Shown: positions 10,244 to 22,200, counted from the stretch's first letter. The stretch: DNA of 64,000 nt from Liriodendron chinense (GCA_003013855.2 ML058465.1:62001-126000); one strand, 5' to 3'. Notes: generated from the letters alone by a model not told the origin. Program-made: numbers and translations.

Positions 10244-11435
10244 TGTAGACACCCCACCTAAAATGAACCTAAACCGTTCTTTGAGCTTCAGTATAACTTC
10301 AGTAAAATCGTCTCCTATCAGTTTAAAAATCCAAACGGACCAAGTAGGGAGTGACATTGGCACGTCCCGAAGATAGCCAATGGACCCGATCGGCTAACGC
10401 CAAAGTCAGTAACGATTCGGTCACGACCGTACAATCAAACTCCAGAACTTCAAAAAACTCTCTGTACGTGGTAACCAACGTGCGAAAAAAGCATAAAACA
10501 AACTTTCTCTCTATCTAAGGAACACTCTATTTTGTCACTTAAGTCTCTCTGGATAATCTTGTGTTTCACATCTTCAAGATTAAGGAAAGTACGATCATTC
10601 TTGTACACAAAGTGGTCATAACAGTACAGAGAACGAATCTTGACTGGGTAAGGTGATTTATGGTTCATTGGAAAGGTGATTAAATGATTTTCATAACGAA
10701 CTTAAGTTTCCCCCAATCTGAGCCAAAATGAGGAAGATCTGGCCCGTTTACTAAAATCATACATTGCTGAGCGATCAAAATCATAAAACCTCTGGCTACA
10801 CTTTTTACTAGTCAAACGGGATTCGGTTGAAGTGATTTCAGTCCCATTGAAAAGCTTATCAGATGATCTTTCCAATGAACCCATAATCATCGATCGAAAG
10901 CGAGCAATCGATCAAATTACAGATGGCCAATTTTCGTATATCAAATGGTCGTACTTTCATTAAGTCAAACGAAGTCCTATCGAAGTAATGCTAGTCTTGT
11001 TAAGAAGCTTATTTGATTATCTTTCCAACAAGACTAAGATCATCGAAAACGGACGGGTAATAAACAAGATACAGACATTTGAATCGTTTACTACTACTGA
11101 CGGGTAATACTACTGAATCCTCAAAAATTACAAAATCCTGTAAAGTAGAGACCGCACATTGTGCGGGCGGAAAATGGTGCTTAATCTCTTCCTTTTCATA
11201 CCGAGTTCCTTACTCAGAATAGGTTGCAGATAAACCACGAGAGTCATTCGAGTTGGGGAATCGTGAGATTCCCCGACCCCTTAATAGATCCTACAGTTTC
11301 TAGATGGCCATAGATTTTAAGCTTTATTTGGTTAGTGGCGACTCTGAATCAAATTCATTTTTACTAATAAATCAACACTGAGGCCAAGAAAGTGAGGGCA
11401 CCACCACGCTCGCTTGGGGGTTGGGGGGGTTCACA
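10244..11435 (+). repeat. LTR of a second Tat-like element
   Basis: It starts TGTAGACACCCCACC directly after a polypurine tract, fitting a 3' LTR on +, and ends GGGGGGGTTCACA. Near its end, GTTAGTGGCGACTCTGAAT and a CACCACGCTCG motif are typical of this lineage. The interior does not align with the LTR at 8186 beyond the ends, so it is a different family. No TATA box is obvious. Length is 1192 bp. Confidence 0.6.
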
Positions 11436-12455
11436 GACGTTATGAATAGTTTGGATGGACAATAAACATCATGGTGAGCCCTAGGAATGTTTTAACAGTG
11501 AGAATCATTGTCCCCACTACCTATTGTGGTGTGTTCCACTTAAGCTTTTGATATGATTCATTTTTTGTATCATGCCCTAAAATGATCTCGTCAAATGGAT
11601 GGATGATGTGGATACATTAAATACATCATTGTGGCCCCACAGAACCTTGATCTTTTTTGGAACCTTTGTACATTGACGGTGCTCGAGGATTGATGCCCTC
11701 ACCTGCGTCCGCCACTACCTACACCAACTGGTGTAGGATTCACCAGCCAATCCACTTCCTATTCAGCACGTGACTTGGGTGAGATCCCGAAACCAATGAC
11801 GTGGATACCATGTATTCAACTACTTTACGCTAGAAACTAGCTGCTACCCTGGATTCCCACTGTATACTTTCGGTTATGGTTTAATTTTGGGTGGGTGTTA
11901 TTAAACCATTGCCCCCAGACCATACGCACCTCCATATCATATGTCCTGCTAGAATACCTTTGATATGGAAGTTGGGATTAATGTATCACCTAATTTACTA
12001 TTTTATTGGAGTCCAGTCCATCTAATACAACTACTTGGAATGCACTATACTCTAATTTTATTGTGAAAGTCCTATTGAATACCTTGAAAAAATAATCATT
12101 ATGGAAATACCAACTATTACGGAGGATTCCATGAATCCAAACAGGCCCCTAAAGGGCTGATCTAAAACTCAAGTGTGCCATAGTACAGGGCAACTGGAGA
12201 TCGGGATGCTGAACCTTTTTTTGGACCCATCAAAATTTGGTTTTGCCCTTCATCTTGGGCCATCATCTTATTAACAGGTTTAATGACATCTAAGCATATT
12301 GTACACCTCAAAAGGGGTCGTTTAGCACATGGGATTAAGTGGGATTAAATGGTATTGAATTGAAAATACCACCATTTAAATCCCACGTCATGTTTGTTTT
12401 CTCCAACAATTACTAAGTTTATATGCTTTGAAAATGAGCCTTGTATTAAAAAGGG
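11436..12455. other. Non-coding interval with fold-back MITE fragments
   Basis: No gene is seen. The part 11445-11665 resembles the right half of the fold-back MITE found inside both CACTA elements (a GTCCACTT block, then CCCTAAAATGA, then a GTGG-CCC end). The part 12155-12330 resembles its left or central half. A short inverted repeat CTACACCA-AC-TGGTGTAG lies near 11730. A G-C-rich start TGTAACGCCCCGGCCGGGTG at 12456 looks like an LTR 5' end, but no partner was found. Confidence 0.45.
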
Positions 12456-14204
12456 TGTAACGCCCCGGCCGGGTGTTGAATGTCTTTGGGTGTTACTGGG
12501 GTATTTTTTATTTGTTGCATGATGCACGAGTTCCTACACTTGTTTGCAATCCGGACACTTAGAATCTTAAGCGGAAACCCTAACCTTTAAAATTCGTAGC
12601 GAGACTGACTATGGGACACAGATAAATGGATCCCTTGTTCATTAATCCTAGGATGTTCAAATAGGAAGAACATGCATCAAATCGTCAAATCGAATGTTCA
12701 ATTTGTTTGTTATCCCATCTAGTCCATTCGATCAGCTTCTCAATTTCTGTAGCGTTTGAGGTCTCGATAACCCTATCCCTAGATCCATAGGTCAACTAAT
12801 AGAGTAGGAAGGTTAGACCTTGGGGCCTTAGAGTGGTAAAATGCCCAAATTGCTAATGGAACCATGTTCAGTTGGTGCAACCGATGACCCTGTTATTTCG
12901 ACTAGTCTGGTAGCCTAAAGACCTGAGAAAATTGTGTTCTATTGCTCCGACTAATAGAACTGCCGGTCCTAGTCGATTTGACCGACATACCCTGTCGGCT
13001 TCCCACTTGGAGATTAGATTCGACCTATAACCGGGTCTAAGTCCTTCCGGGAATAGAGTGGAATTAAACTCTTAGAATTGACAACTTACTTGTCGGATTG
13101 AGCCCCTTTGTTGCGCTGCTTCGGGTTGCTTAATCTTCACTCTCCCGTGCTATAATCAACTACCCTTGTGCTCCCCCAATCTTTGATGTCATTGCGTCGT
13201 CAATACTCTAGCTCCAAGATCAGCTACCTTGCATATGATGTTCCATTAGAGATGCCCAAGGTGATAGGAGGGTAGGTTTGAGATCTCTACAACTAATAGG
13301 AATGGGTTCCCTAGAGAGTCTCACCTACAAGGATCTCATTGTAGAGTATTGGATATGAATATCACTATCAAGAACAATCCAATATCTAGAGATCAAAAGA
13401 GGGACAAGTGCATCGTCATCATGAGCTTTAAATGCTCCATACTTGTGATGAATCACAAGGAAGATCACTTGTTTGGGTTAGGAATAGAGCTCCTAAAGGT
13501 AAGCAATGGTGGTAGCTTTTATCTCCTCAAAATCCCCCTCTTAAAGCCCAAAGACCATATCTCTCCTGTATTTAAAGAAAATCTATAACGGTTATAAAAT
13601 GGGCAGAAAACGGCCACTTCGATATATCGAATTGATGTTTCGATCAATCGAATATATATCCAGTTGATTGTGAAGTTGCTGAACCATCTCTCCGATATAT
13701 CGAACTGGGATATTGATATATCGAAAACCTCAATTTCGATATATCGAAGTGCATTCCGATAGATCGATCATTTCATCCAGCGAGTTATGCATTTACTAGA
13801 CACTCAATTCGTTATATTGAATAGACCTTTTTGATATATCGAAGGTCTATCGAATAGACTTTCGATATAGAGGAGGTCTATCAAAAGTTGTTGTTTGGGT
13901 TGGATTAATTACAACAACTTTCGCCTCTTTAATTAGTCTAACTTATCATGTTTTTCAAGGTGTTCTAAGACTAATGATGATGACTAAGGGTATTTTTAAT
14001 TGGTCCAAGTTATCTAAGAGGTTATGGGTGTTTTGGTCCATAGGGTTAGGGTCACTAAGATATCTCATTTACCTGTTCTTCTTCCTTGATGCTTCTTGTT
14101 CACTTGAATCTTCGGTCTTCAGCTTGCCAAGACTCAACTGACATTACAACACACGGACACACATGATTGACAAATAAGGTGCACTAGTATGCCACAAAAA
14201 AATG
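12456..14204 (-). repeat. Minus-strand LTR with U3 palindromes (left copy), boundaries approximate
   Basis: The part from about 12940 to 14160 aligns in order with 36900-38308: shared blocks include CTTGTGCTCCCCC, GATGCCCAAGGTG, a TCACAAGGA-GATCACTTG block, GAGCTCCTAA and TTCTTCCTT(G/A)ATGCTTCT. A TATA-like TTTAAATA on the minus strand (13569-13577) lies just beside a palindrome array (13618-13874), so transcription would run leftward. It abuts the C-terminus of the minus-strand Athila integrase and may be that element's 3' LTR, but the short spacing leaves this open. The outer limits are uncertain, and 12456-12940 may belong to another repeat. Confidence 0.55.
13618..13874 (-). promoter_or_regulatory. 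Palindrome array upstream of TATA, TTCGATATATCGAA type
   Basis: Nine 14-bp palindromes or near-palindromes are centred near 13624.5, 13645.5, 13697.5, 13718.5, 13741.5, 13761.5, 13814.5, 13836.5 and 13867.5. Gaps are 21, 52, 21, 23, 20, 53, 22 and 31 bp, close to multiples of a helical turn. The array lies 40 bp upstream of a TATA-like box in minus orientation. Confidence 0.75.
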
Positions 14205-15264
14205 TACTAACAGGACATATCCTCTAGAGAAAACTTCTCCACAAATGGTTTTAATCTTTGTCCATTAACTTTGAAAACATTATCGTTTGCAGGATTTTCT
14301 ATCTCGACGGCCCCATAAGGAGATACTTCTTTAACAATAAAAGGGTCGGTCCATCGAGATCGCAATTTACCCAAAAAAATATGGAGTAGTGAATTATATA
14401 AGAGTACTTTCTAGCCAGGCTAAAAAGTTTTTCTGAAAATGTGTTTATCATGAAAGGCCTTCATCATACTCTTGTATATCCGAGAACTCTCATATGCGTC
14501 ATGCTGGATCTCGTCAAGCTCATTTAATTGAAGTTTTCTTAGCAAGCCAGCTTTGTCAACATCGAAGTTCAATACCCATATCGCCCAATGGGCTTTGTGT
14601 TCAAGTTCCACGGGCTACTGGCAAGCTTTTCATAAACAAATCTATATGGGGACATTCCAATCGGGGTTTTGTATGTTGTATGGTAGGCTAAAATTGCATC
14701 GATTAGTCGGAGAGACCAATATTTGCGGTCCGGATTCACCGTTTTCTCTAAAATGTTTTTTATTTACCGATTGGATATCTCAGCTTGCCCACTTGTCTGT
14801 GGGTGATATGGGGTACTTGCTTTATGCCAAATGCCATATTTCTTCATAAAAGTTCTAAATAGCTTACTGTAAAAGTGGGAACCACCATCACTTATGAAGG
14901 CTCTAAGTGTTCCAAATCTAGATAAAATATTTTCTTTAAGAAATCGTAAAACCGTTAGGTGATCGTTAGTTCTACATGGAATCACCTCCACCCACTTGAA
15001 CACATAGTCTACCGCGAGTAGAATATAAACATATACAAAGGAGGATGGGAATGGTCCCATGAAATTGATGCCCCAACAATCAAATACTTCTATATGTTGG
15101 ATTGGGTTGAGAGGCATCATATTCTTGTGGGACATTCCTCCTAGTTTTTGGCATCTCTCACACGCTTTACAGAATTCGTGGGTGTCTGGAAACATGGTAG
15201 GCCAATAAAAACCACACGCAGAGTTTTTGCAGTGGTTTTCTTGGCGGAAAAATGACCACCACAC
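14205..15264 (-). pseudogene. Athila integrase, frameshifted
   Basis: On the minus strand the zinc-binding C-x-x-C (F-C-K-A-C-E-R-C-Q-K), the core I-S-D-G-G-S-H-F and the S-G-Q-A-E-I-S-N-R segment identify an Athila-type integrase. The first catalytic Asp of the DDE triad reads Asn (W-G-I-N-F-M-G-P-F, near 15065), while the second Asp and the Glu are kept. The C-terminal part near 14420-14611 (A-Y-E-S-S-R-I-Y-K, A-F-H-D-K) is typical of Athila and lies in another frame. The tail near 14225-14330 (F-K-V-N-G-Q-R-L-K-P-F) ends the protein close to 14205. Confidence 0.85.
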
Positions 15265-15468
15265 ACTTGAGCATGACAGAAAGGAGATGACGCTTTGTTG
15301 CTCATCATTAGGGACACATCTCCTTATGATTTAGTTTGGGCAATACTTAAACAAGAGTGGTTTATCCCAGAAAAATCTGTGCACTTCCCTTAGAAATTTT
15401 CGTTTGTCTTACGCAGTCTAATATGATGGCATCACACTTGTGGAAAGACAGTTTGCAATGTTAGTGTA

Positions 15469-15888
15469 CTACGGTGGATGCGAAGCAACGAAGAGTTGTC
15501 TGTCAGGGAATAAGTCCTTGATAAGTGTCGTATCAATGGAATCGGGTATGACTAGGCAGGATATGTGATCCGTCACTATGTTCTCTACTCCCTTCTTGTC
15601 TTTGATTTTCAAGTTGAATTCTTGAAGGAGTAGGATCCATATAAGCAAACGAGGCTTAACATCCTTCTTATAAAGAAGGTACTTAAGCACCGAATGATCC
15701 ATATAAACAATTACCTTGGATTCTATTAAGTAATTCCTGAATTTATCCAAGGTAAAAACTACAACTAGGAGCTCATTCTTCGTATTCGAGTAATTGACTT
15801 GGGCCACATTTAAAGTTCTACTAGTAGATAATATGGGGCTTCTTATCCTTCTTTTGTCCTAACACCGCTCCAATAACATAATCGCTCG
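15469..15888 (-). pseudogene. Athila RNase H, C-terminal part, cut by nested insertion
   Basis: The peptide shows the gypsy RNase H pattern N-E-L-L-V-V-V-F-T-L-D-K-F near 15740-15780, Y-M-D-H-S-V-L-K-Y-L-L near 15670-15710, and V-T-D-H-I-S near 15565-15580. The region before it (up to 15888) continues the domain with a Q-K-K-D-K-K-P-H-I-I-Y-Y segment and at least one stop. Its N-terminal residues are encoded at 23304 and beyond, on the other side of the nested LTR element. Confidence 0.8.
15884..15888 (+). repeat. Target-site duplication GCTCG (left copy)
   Basis: GCTCG at 15884-15888 directly precedes the LTR start and is matched by GCTCG at 23304-23308 directly after the other LTR. Five-bp duplications are typical of LTR retrotransposon integrases. 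Confidence 0.9.
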
Positions 15889-16380
15889 TGTTATGAGTAA
15901 ATCTGAGCTGACGTCAGGCCATAAGGAAAGCCCATAGGCCCACGGGCCCAAACACGATTCTGCAGGATCATCCACAGGCATCGACTCATCTGGTGGTTTT
16001 TATCCAACCTTATCTTATCTTAACGAGATAAACATTAATTATTTAACCTAATCTTATCCTAACATGATAGGCATTATCCAACCTTATCTTATGCTAACGT
16101 GATAAGAATTATCCCTCCAATAATTATCTATAAAATCCCCTCGGCACTCTCTCTAGGTATGCCATACACAACGACACATATTCTAAAGAGTTTATCTCTC
16201 CATCGGTATTCGTACTTAAGCATCGGAGGGCCTTAAGCCGGCACGACCGGCGGCCCCCCTCACGATCTTACCTTGTGATTGCAGGTCTTAGATCACACCC
16301 TTCATTAGGAGGCTCATCATCTGGCGAAATTTCATCGTATATTCGTCCACATCATCTGCTGACCATTTTTAGCATTAACA
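15889..16380 (+). repeat. 5' LTR of nested non-autonomous element
   Basis: It starts TGTTATGAGTAAATCTGAGC and ends TTTTTAGCATTAACA. It carries three ~37-bp repeats starting at 16006, 16045 and 16080, each with CTTATC...GATAA inverted halves, directly before a TATA box (TATAAAA, 16129-16135). It aligns over its whole length with 22822-23303. Confidence 0.9.
16006..16135 (+). promoter_or_regulatory. TTATC/GATAA repeats and TATA box of the nested LTR
   Basis: Three units of the form CTTATCCTAACGTGATAAG (with variants) sit at 39- and 35-bp spacing, then TATAAAA at 16129. GATAAG (I-box) is a known plant promoter motif; its use here is inferred. The 3' LTR copy keeps the repeats (22939-23040) but its TATA reads CTATAGAA. 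Confidence 0.6.
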
Positions 16381-17402
16381 TATTGACATCATTTGTGGGA
16401 ATGACTTGATTGTTCTCATATATCTTTTTCTTCGTCGATCAATCATCTTTTACCTCATCCATGACGAGATCCAAGTGTCCCAACGCAACATCCACCTCCA
16501 TGAGACGGTCAATAGCAGTCAAAGAAATTGCTTCCCACCGTCTATCCATCACACCCGTCATTCAAGCAGGAGCAGTTACACCTCCAAATTACTCCATCTC
16601 AAAATCCAGTCATTCATCATGCAATAAGCAGGTGTCTCTCACGTGCCATAAGGTGGACCCCCACCTTTAGTCGTGCAACAACCAACTCCATCCAGTGTCT
16701 CCCACGTGCCATCAGGTGGACCCCCACCTTTAGTTGTGCAACGACCGACTTTATCCACCGTCCTTCTAATTTACATCAACTTCCATCATCCATGAAGCAG
16801 TTGGACGTTTCCGTTCTTTCACATAGGCCTGTTTATGGAGCTGCATCTCGTTCACCTCAGCATCTAACAATCTGAACTGTCTAATCTTCCAACACCTCCA
16901 TCAACGGCTAGACTTTTAGACATCTCACATGTACATCCAGCACATCTAAGGGCTATCCAAGCCACCCATGCCTTCAACATCTCACATCAGATGGACACCA
17001 GTCCAGTCAGCCATCCATGTAGACTCCACATGTGAGCAGCAGATCCTCCATCCATCATTCATATCTAACGGCCATATATCCATCACATTAATTTTCCAAC
17101 TCTACAGCACCAAAATCCTTACTTGTTAGACAGGAAAGTAAAGCTTACGATCCATGCACAACCTGCTCAAATGGGCTGGAAAATTCAAAATCCTAACATA
17201 CTAGATGGGTAGGTATAGCCTACAGACCACGTACAACCTGCTCAGATGGGCTGGAAAATTCAAAATCCTTACCTGCTAGATGGGCTGGAAGCCTACAAGG
17301 CACGCACAGTCTTCTAGACGGACTAGAAGCCTATGGATCACGCATAGTCTGCTAGACATGTTGGAAGCATATGGACCACGCATAATCTGTTAGACGGGAT
17401 GG
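16381..17402 (+). other. Internal region of nested element, non-coding
   Basis: No supported gene is seen. Two ~63-bp direct repeats lie at about 16632-16760 (shared block AGGTGGACCCCCACCTTTAG). Diverged tandem units lie at 17090-17400 (GGGCTGGAAAATTCAAAATC at two places and AAGCCTA...CACGCA blocks). CACGTG occurs in both of the 63-bp units. Confidence 0.55.
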
Positions 17403-18264
17403 TGTTCGCCAACCCCAAGTACAAGGTTGCGATGTAGTAATAATCAACGTGAGACCGGATCGTCCTCGGGGATTAATAACTAAACCCAATTCTAACTCTT
17501 CTAATAACTTGAATTGATAAGTTTAAAAAAATTAGAATTCTAGAACTAAATAGAAACGGTAAAGTAATAGGAGATATTAGAGAATAAGGGATAACTAGAG
17601 CGCCGAGGATCTACTTGTAGTAGATCAATGTTAATCCATTCATCAAGCACACACATAATTGAAATTGAATTCCTATCTCTCATCCAATTAGAAGATATCG
17701 CATTCATACATATAACTAAACTCAAATGTGGAAATCAAACTTCTAGTTCTAATGAAGCATGGAGAAGATGGACTTGTATCCTTTGAAGTAATAGCCATAC
17801 TAAGAGATAATGGCATAATCTAGGGTTACTACAATCCAAATCTCATCAAACCATAATGACAATTCATAAAAACTTATAAGCAACATGTGTCTGGAGTACA
17901 TATGATCTCAAAATTGTCTAACAATATTAGCTTTTATTCATACTAGAACTTGAAAATCCAAAATCAAAGCTTAGAGTACTTGAATAAACGAATTAAACAT
18001 TAAATCTAACTACAAGCTTCACCTCTTAGCCCTAGCTAAGAGATCTAGCCAACTAAAGACATGATTAAACTAGAAAAGAAAAGAAAAACTACTACGAACA
18101 TGAAAAATCCTAAAAATCGGAGTTGCAGAAGCTCTACTTTGATCTTCTCTACCACTAGCACTTCTAGGACTCCTCTATGATGATTTAGAATGAGGGTGGA
18201 GGTGCCCTTTTATAACAAAAATCGCGCACCGCCTCGAAAGCTTCTGGAAATTGTGTAACTTGAT

Positions 18265-18356
18265 GTCGATTTCGATAGGAACTTCGATAAATCAAACTGG
18301 TTTCAATAGATCAAAGAATATATCCAGAGAGTTTATGAATTTTTCCACAGCTTTTC

Positions 18357-18448
<92 letters not shown>

Positions 18449-18605
18449 AACGAGGTTTTGATATATCAAACTTCAAATCTCGATTAATCGAAACTACTTC
18501 AATATATCGAGAAATTAGTCCAAAGAGTCCAGACTTTTGGCTCTTTTTTCGATCAATCGAACTTTGGGTTTCGATATATCGAACATCTATCGAAGATATA
18601 TTGAA
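18265..18605 (-). promoter_or_regulatory. Palindrome array of the nested minus-strand LTR
   Basis: TTCGATATATCGAA-type palindromes are centred near 18289.5, 18308.5, 18463.5, 18485.5, 18504.5, 18554.5, 18576.5 and 18598.5 (gaps about 19-22 and 50 bp, apart from the AT expansion). The array lies 57 bp upstream of the minus-strand TATA box at 18208-18214. Confidence 0.7.
18359..18446. repeat. (AT)44 microsatellite
   Basis: A pure AT dinucleotide run of 88 bp, bounded by CCG on the left and CAAACG on the right. It sits where a CGATATATC palindrome would be, and appears to have grown from its ATATAT core. Confidence 0.95.
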
Positions 18606-18854
18606 TGTCTATCTCTTTTTGGATTTTGATTCCAGACTTCCTCCTTTCTTCTTTTCTTACTTCTTCCATCTCTTGGTTTTCTTCCAATGATCTTCAATAT
18701 TCCCAAAAGTGGTCCTTTTAGCCATGTATTCATAAGGTTCCTCTCTCATTCCTACAAACACAAAAACACATATAAGATAAGTCTTTCAACACTCAATACT
18801 ATGCATAATGTGTGATGAATTGGGGTTAGAATATGCACAATTCAGAGCTCAACA

Positions 18855-19990
18855 CACACCCCAACCAGCATTTTGCTAGTCCCAAGCAAAACATGTGTGA
18901 ATAAGATCAATCCCCCAACCCAACTCTCTTTAAGAAATCATGCTTCTATAGACTCCAAGACATGTAAATGTGAAATTCAGAGAAAGTTAGTGATAGATGT
19001 TGAAACTTTAAATTTCTTAAACATCATGAGTATTAAGATAAAGTCCCCGCTAATTGATTGGCAAATAGAAGAATCTGAACAAGTGTGGTCTAGTGTGCTT
19101 AGTGAATGGTCAACGAATAAATTTTCAGGATGACCCTTTTTAATGGATCAACTAGACTAAAGATCTAAAAGTGTACAGATCAACAACAAACCTAGGATAG
19201 AATTTTGCTTTACCGTTCCTTCGATGACTTTCACACTACTTCCCATTACCAGCTTGGGTTATTGGCCTTCCCCTGGTTGGTGTAGGTAGCTCTTTTTGGT
19301 ATTGTTTAATAGATTTTCAACATGTTTCTTCTTCTTTTTTTTTTATCATCATAAGATTAGATTTTTAGAAATCCATATCTTAAACTTCTTTTCTTTTGAA
19401 CTATTTCTAAACGTGATGGACAAAGATCTCCGGCTTGGTTCTTTAACACTTTAAATCATAGTCTAGCCCATCTAAAAATCCTTTCTAATCCTTTCAATCA
19501 TGAGAAACGTGTAATTTGGACTAGAATCCAAAAGTGTTCAAAGTTTCTATCAGTCATATAAATAGGGAAACTCATGTAGAAAAATCATTGTTACAGAAAT
19601 TTCACAAGTTTCAAAATCAAATCACTTCATCTCTCTTTCTCTCATATTCATAAAATCTCGAGTGCATAGATTTGAAAGCCTTGGAGTGAGATGTTTTTTT
19701 TTAATTGAAAAAGCATGAAAAAACTGATTATGATTATGCTTTGATGATTAGGGAAATTGCAAGTCATAGGATACTCTTGAACGTATGATACTTTACTATG
19801 ATTTCTTTGATTTATTTTTTCCTTTTAACAATTAGAAAATCCATTTCTTGTTTCTGATTTCAAGAATACTGATTAGTTGATTGTTGGAAAATCTAAGTCA
19901 TGTCCAATTGAGAAATGATATAATCCTCAACCGGCGTATATGTGTTGCAGCTAGGAATGGGTTCCACCAAGTCGTGTTAGTCATGGGCAT
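18855..19990 (-). mobile_element. Possible 3' internal remnant of the minus-strand LTR element
   Basis: After the polypurine tract the block TGCTAGTCCCAAGCAA (18873-18888) is of the kind seen beside LTRs of this type. The rest up to about 19990 has no supported gene. The right limit is not defined. Confidence 0.4.
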
Positions 19991-19999
19991 ACCATTGCT

Positions 20000-21430
20000 T
20001 ATCGTAGACAACAGGCCCTAAAAGTTTTGATTGTCTTGAACTTATGTGAATTATGAGAAGAACTTAGTTCCCTTAACGTAGATATGGTATGAGTTCAGTT
20101 CATGATCCATTGATTATTGTTGATCTTTTCAGGCATCAAAGGCAAGCGTTGTTCAACAGATAAACGACAGGAAGTTACTGCTTTGATCATCAATGGAAAA
20201 TTGCTTGTTTTTTCACTAGAGGACGAATTGAAGAAAATGTTCCTAGAACTTGCAATTGCTTGTGCCTCTGTTATCTGATAAATGCAGGTAAATAACTTCA
20301 TGTGGCCCACCTGATGATTTGACAAGAGGAGAGGAAGAGATGAGGCTTCATGGGAAATCATTTCGTTTTTAATTGAATTTATCTGGATTTTTTTTTTTTT
20401 TTGGCTTGTTGGAAGGTTATTTTTGTCATTTTGTGGCTAGTTGGACAGCATTTTATTGAATTTAAAAATTAATATGATGATTTGCAGGGAAGTTGCTCCC
20501 GCCGGCATGGAGGATGCTAGGGGCTTTTGGATAGGATTCTCATTTCCCCACTTGCCAATAGAAAAATTCCCAAATTTCATTTAAAAAAAAGGTGATGATT
20601 CCATTCCCCCGCTCTTTTTTTTTATTTTTTTATTTTTTTTATTGTAATTCTAAGCGTGTAAATCAACCTTTCTCCTTTTATCAAATTCAAAGAGCTATTT
20701 TGTACTTTTTTGCATTTTTACACTAAAAAGGAACTTCCATCTAAACACTGGCAAAGAAAAACAAATTGATTTGCATGGAAAATTTAGTTACAAAACAAAC
20801 AGGGTTGAAATGTTGATTGTTACATGAAATTGAACGTTGGCTATGATTGTGTCCACCCAATATCGTCTTGACATGTTGTATTTGATGAATCAACATCAGT
20901 GAAAAAAATACATTTCTGAAATGGTTTAGATCAGCCGCTAGTCCAAGGAATGACGCCCAAACAAGAGCCACTGAATGGCCAGATTTGGAGCGTCCAACAA
21001 GCCTGATACTAGTGGCTGATTTGGACAAGTTGAAATGGCGTAAGAGATGGATGATGGGCTGGATAAGAATTGGGTTGAAGTCTTTTTCAATGATATAAAA
21101 ATTCTCACTTTTTATTTACTTGCAAGTTGTCACAAAGATTTAATGTGTCAATGCATTTTTACATTGGATGGATTGTTGAGATGTACAGATTTGGTTGCCA
21201 AATCTGATCTGAATTTGGGCCCATGGCTAGGGACTCACCCACTAAGCTTGTGTTGCCATTTTTATGATTCGGTGTATGGTACAGGAGATCTTCACAGGTT
21301 ATTATTGTGGGGCTTACACAATCTTTACCAGAAATTTTGCCTTTATTATATAGTGTAAGTTTTTTTCCGCTTTTTTATGTGCCTTAGAAAACTTTTTTCC
21401 ATTCTATCCCCCTTAACTTTTATCTATGCA
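20000..21430. other. Non-coding interval, possible decayed exon pieces
   Basis: An acceptor-like TCTTTTCAG at 20124-20132 precedes a short open stretch to about 20276, and TTTGCAG near 20488 precedes another. T-rich tracts lie at 20387-20402 and 20616-20641. No protein family is recognised in the open stretches, including 21047-21358. Confidence 0.3.
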
Positions 21431-21431
21431 G

Positions 21432-22200
21432 TTACTTGATAAACACTTTGGAGCTACTTTGAGTGAAGCGGGAAGACAGCAAATTGATATTATGAAACAG
21501 CATGTGAATTCTTCAAACTTCTCTCCAAGGTATGAATGAGTGAGAATCATCGATATCTGATGATAAAAACTTTCTAATATTATAAAGAAAAGCTTTCTAA
21601 TATTTTTCATCTCATTCTAGTATAACTCTGTAGATAAAACACATTTCAAAAAAAGAAAAAGAAAAAGAAAAAGAAAAAGAGAGAAAGAAAAAGAAAAAAT
21701 ACTATAGGTAAGACAAATATGTTGTTGATTTCTTAAAAAGTGGTGAACTTTTAGAAGTGTGCACGAGGTATAATTAGATTTGTTAGACGTATACTCTTGG
21801 CATTTCTTGGAGAATATATTTTTTCTTTTTCTTAATTTTTTTTCCCTTTTATGAATGAAGAATTTTATGGATGAAAAAAAAAGATGAATGAAGAATAAAT
21901 CTACAATGCAGGCCAACTAGGTCACAAAATGGAGGCGAAAATAACTACAAATACGGTGGACAAATAGCAGACAGCCTTCTGAAACTGGGCAATCAATACT
22001 TTGGCCACATTTGATTGATGCTCTAGAAAGAAACCTCCTCCGGGATCCTACCTTAGAAATTACTTTTCTCCTTATAAATCATCCTTTATATCATGTTCAT
22101 TTATTTTCATTTTCCTCCAACAGGTTTTGCAACAATTGAGCCGTCGGCATTTGAGCTAATGGCCACAACAACAAATAGTACATAGGCGTGCAGTCTCTTA
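21432..22200 (+). pseudogene. Exon-like fragments of an unrecognised host gene
   Basis: Three open pieces with splice-like borders lie in order: 21432-21530 (preceded by TATGCAG, followed by AAG|GTATGA), about 21912-22013 (preceded by ACAATGCAG), and about 22125-22220 (preceded by CCAACAG). The first encodes a peptide with L-L-D-K-H-F-G-A-T-L-S-E-A-G-R and a following Q-Q-I-D-I-M-K; the second contains G-G-E-N-N-Y-K-Y-G-G-Q-I-A-D-S-L; the third has an in-frame stop. I do not recognise the family. A captured gene fragment inside the non-autonomous retroelement is the likeliest reading, but a chance pattern is possible. Confidence 0.35.

Larger units (their letters stand above)
17403..18854 (-). 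repeat. Minus-strand LTR with U3 palindromes, nested in the non-autonomous element
   Basis: On the minus strand it starts at 18854 with TGTTGAGCTCTGAATTGTGC and ends at 17403. The start matches the LTR at 63657 (shared AATTGTGCATATTCTAACCC). A polypurine tract GGTTGGGGTGTG (minus strand, 18855-18866) abuts the start, so this is a 3' LTR. TATAAAA on the minus strand lies at 18208-18214. The block GCGATGTAGTAATAA at 17429-17443 and a CTACAAGCTTCACC block near 18011 match the solo LTR at 47489. No duplication was found on both sides, so the element is truncated on the right. Confidence 0.75.

Noticed and set aside
8186..11435. The two LTRs at 8186 and 10244 as a pair of one short element
   Set aside because: They share only their ends and lineage motifs; their interiors do not align, and no matching target-site duplication was found.
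12124..12330. CCAAACAGGCCCC and GGGATTAAGTGGGATTAAAT as ends of a separate MITE
   Set aside because: These are common ends of plant MITEs, but no matching inverted partner was found at a suitable distance.
21047..21358. A 103-codon frame on +
   Set aside because: No recognisable domain and it ends in an intron-like T-rich stretch; too weak to call a gene.
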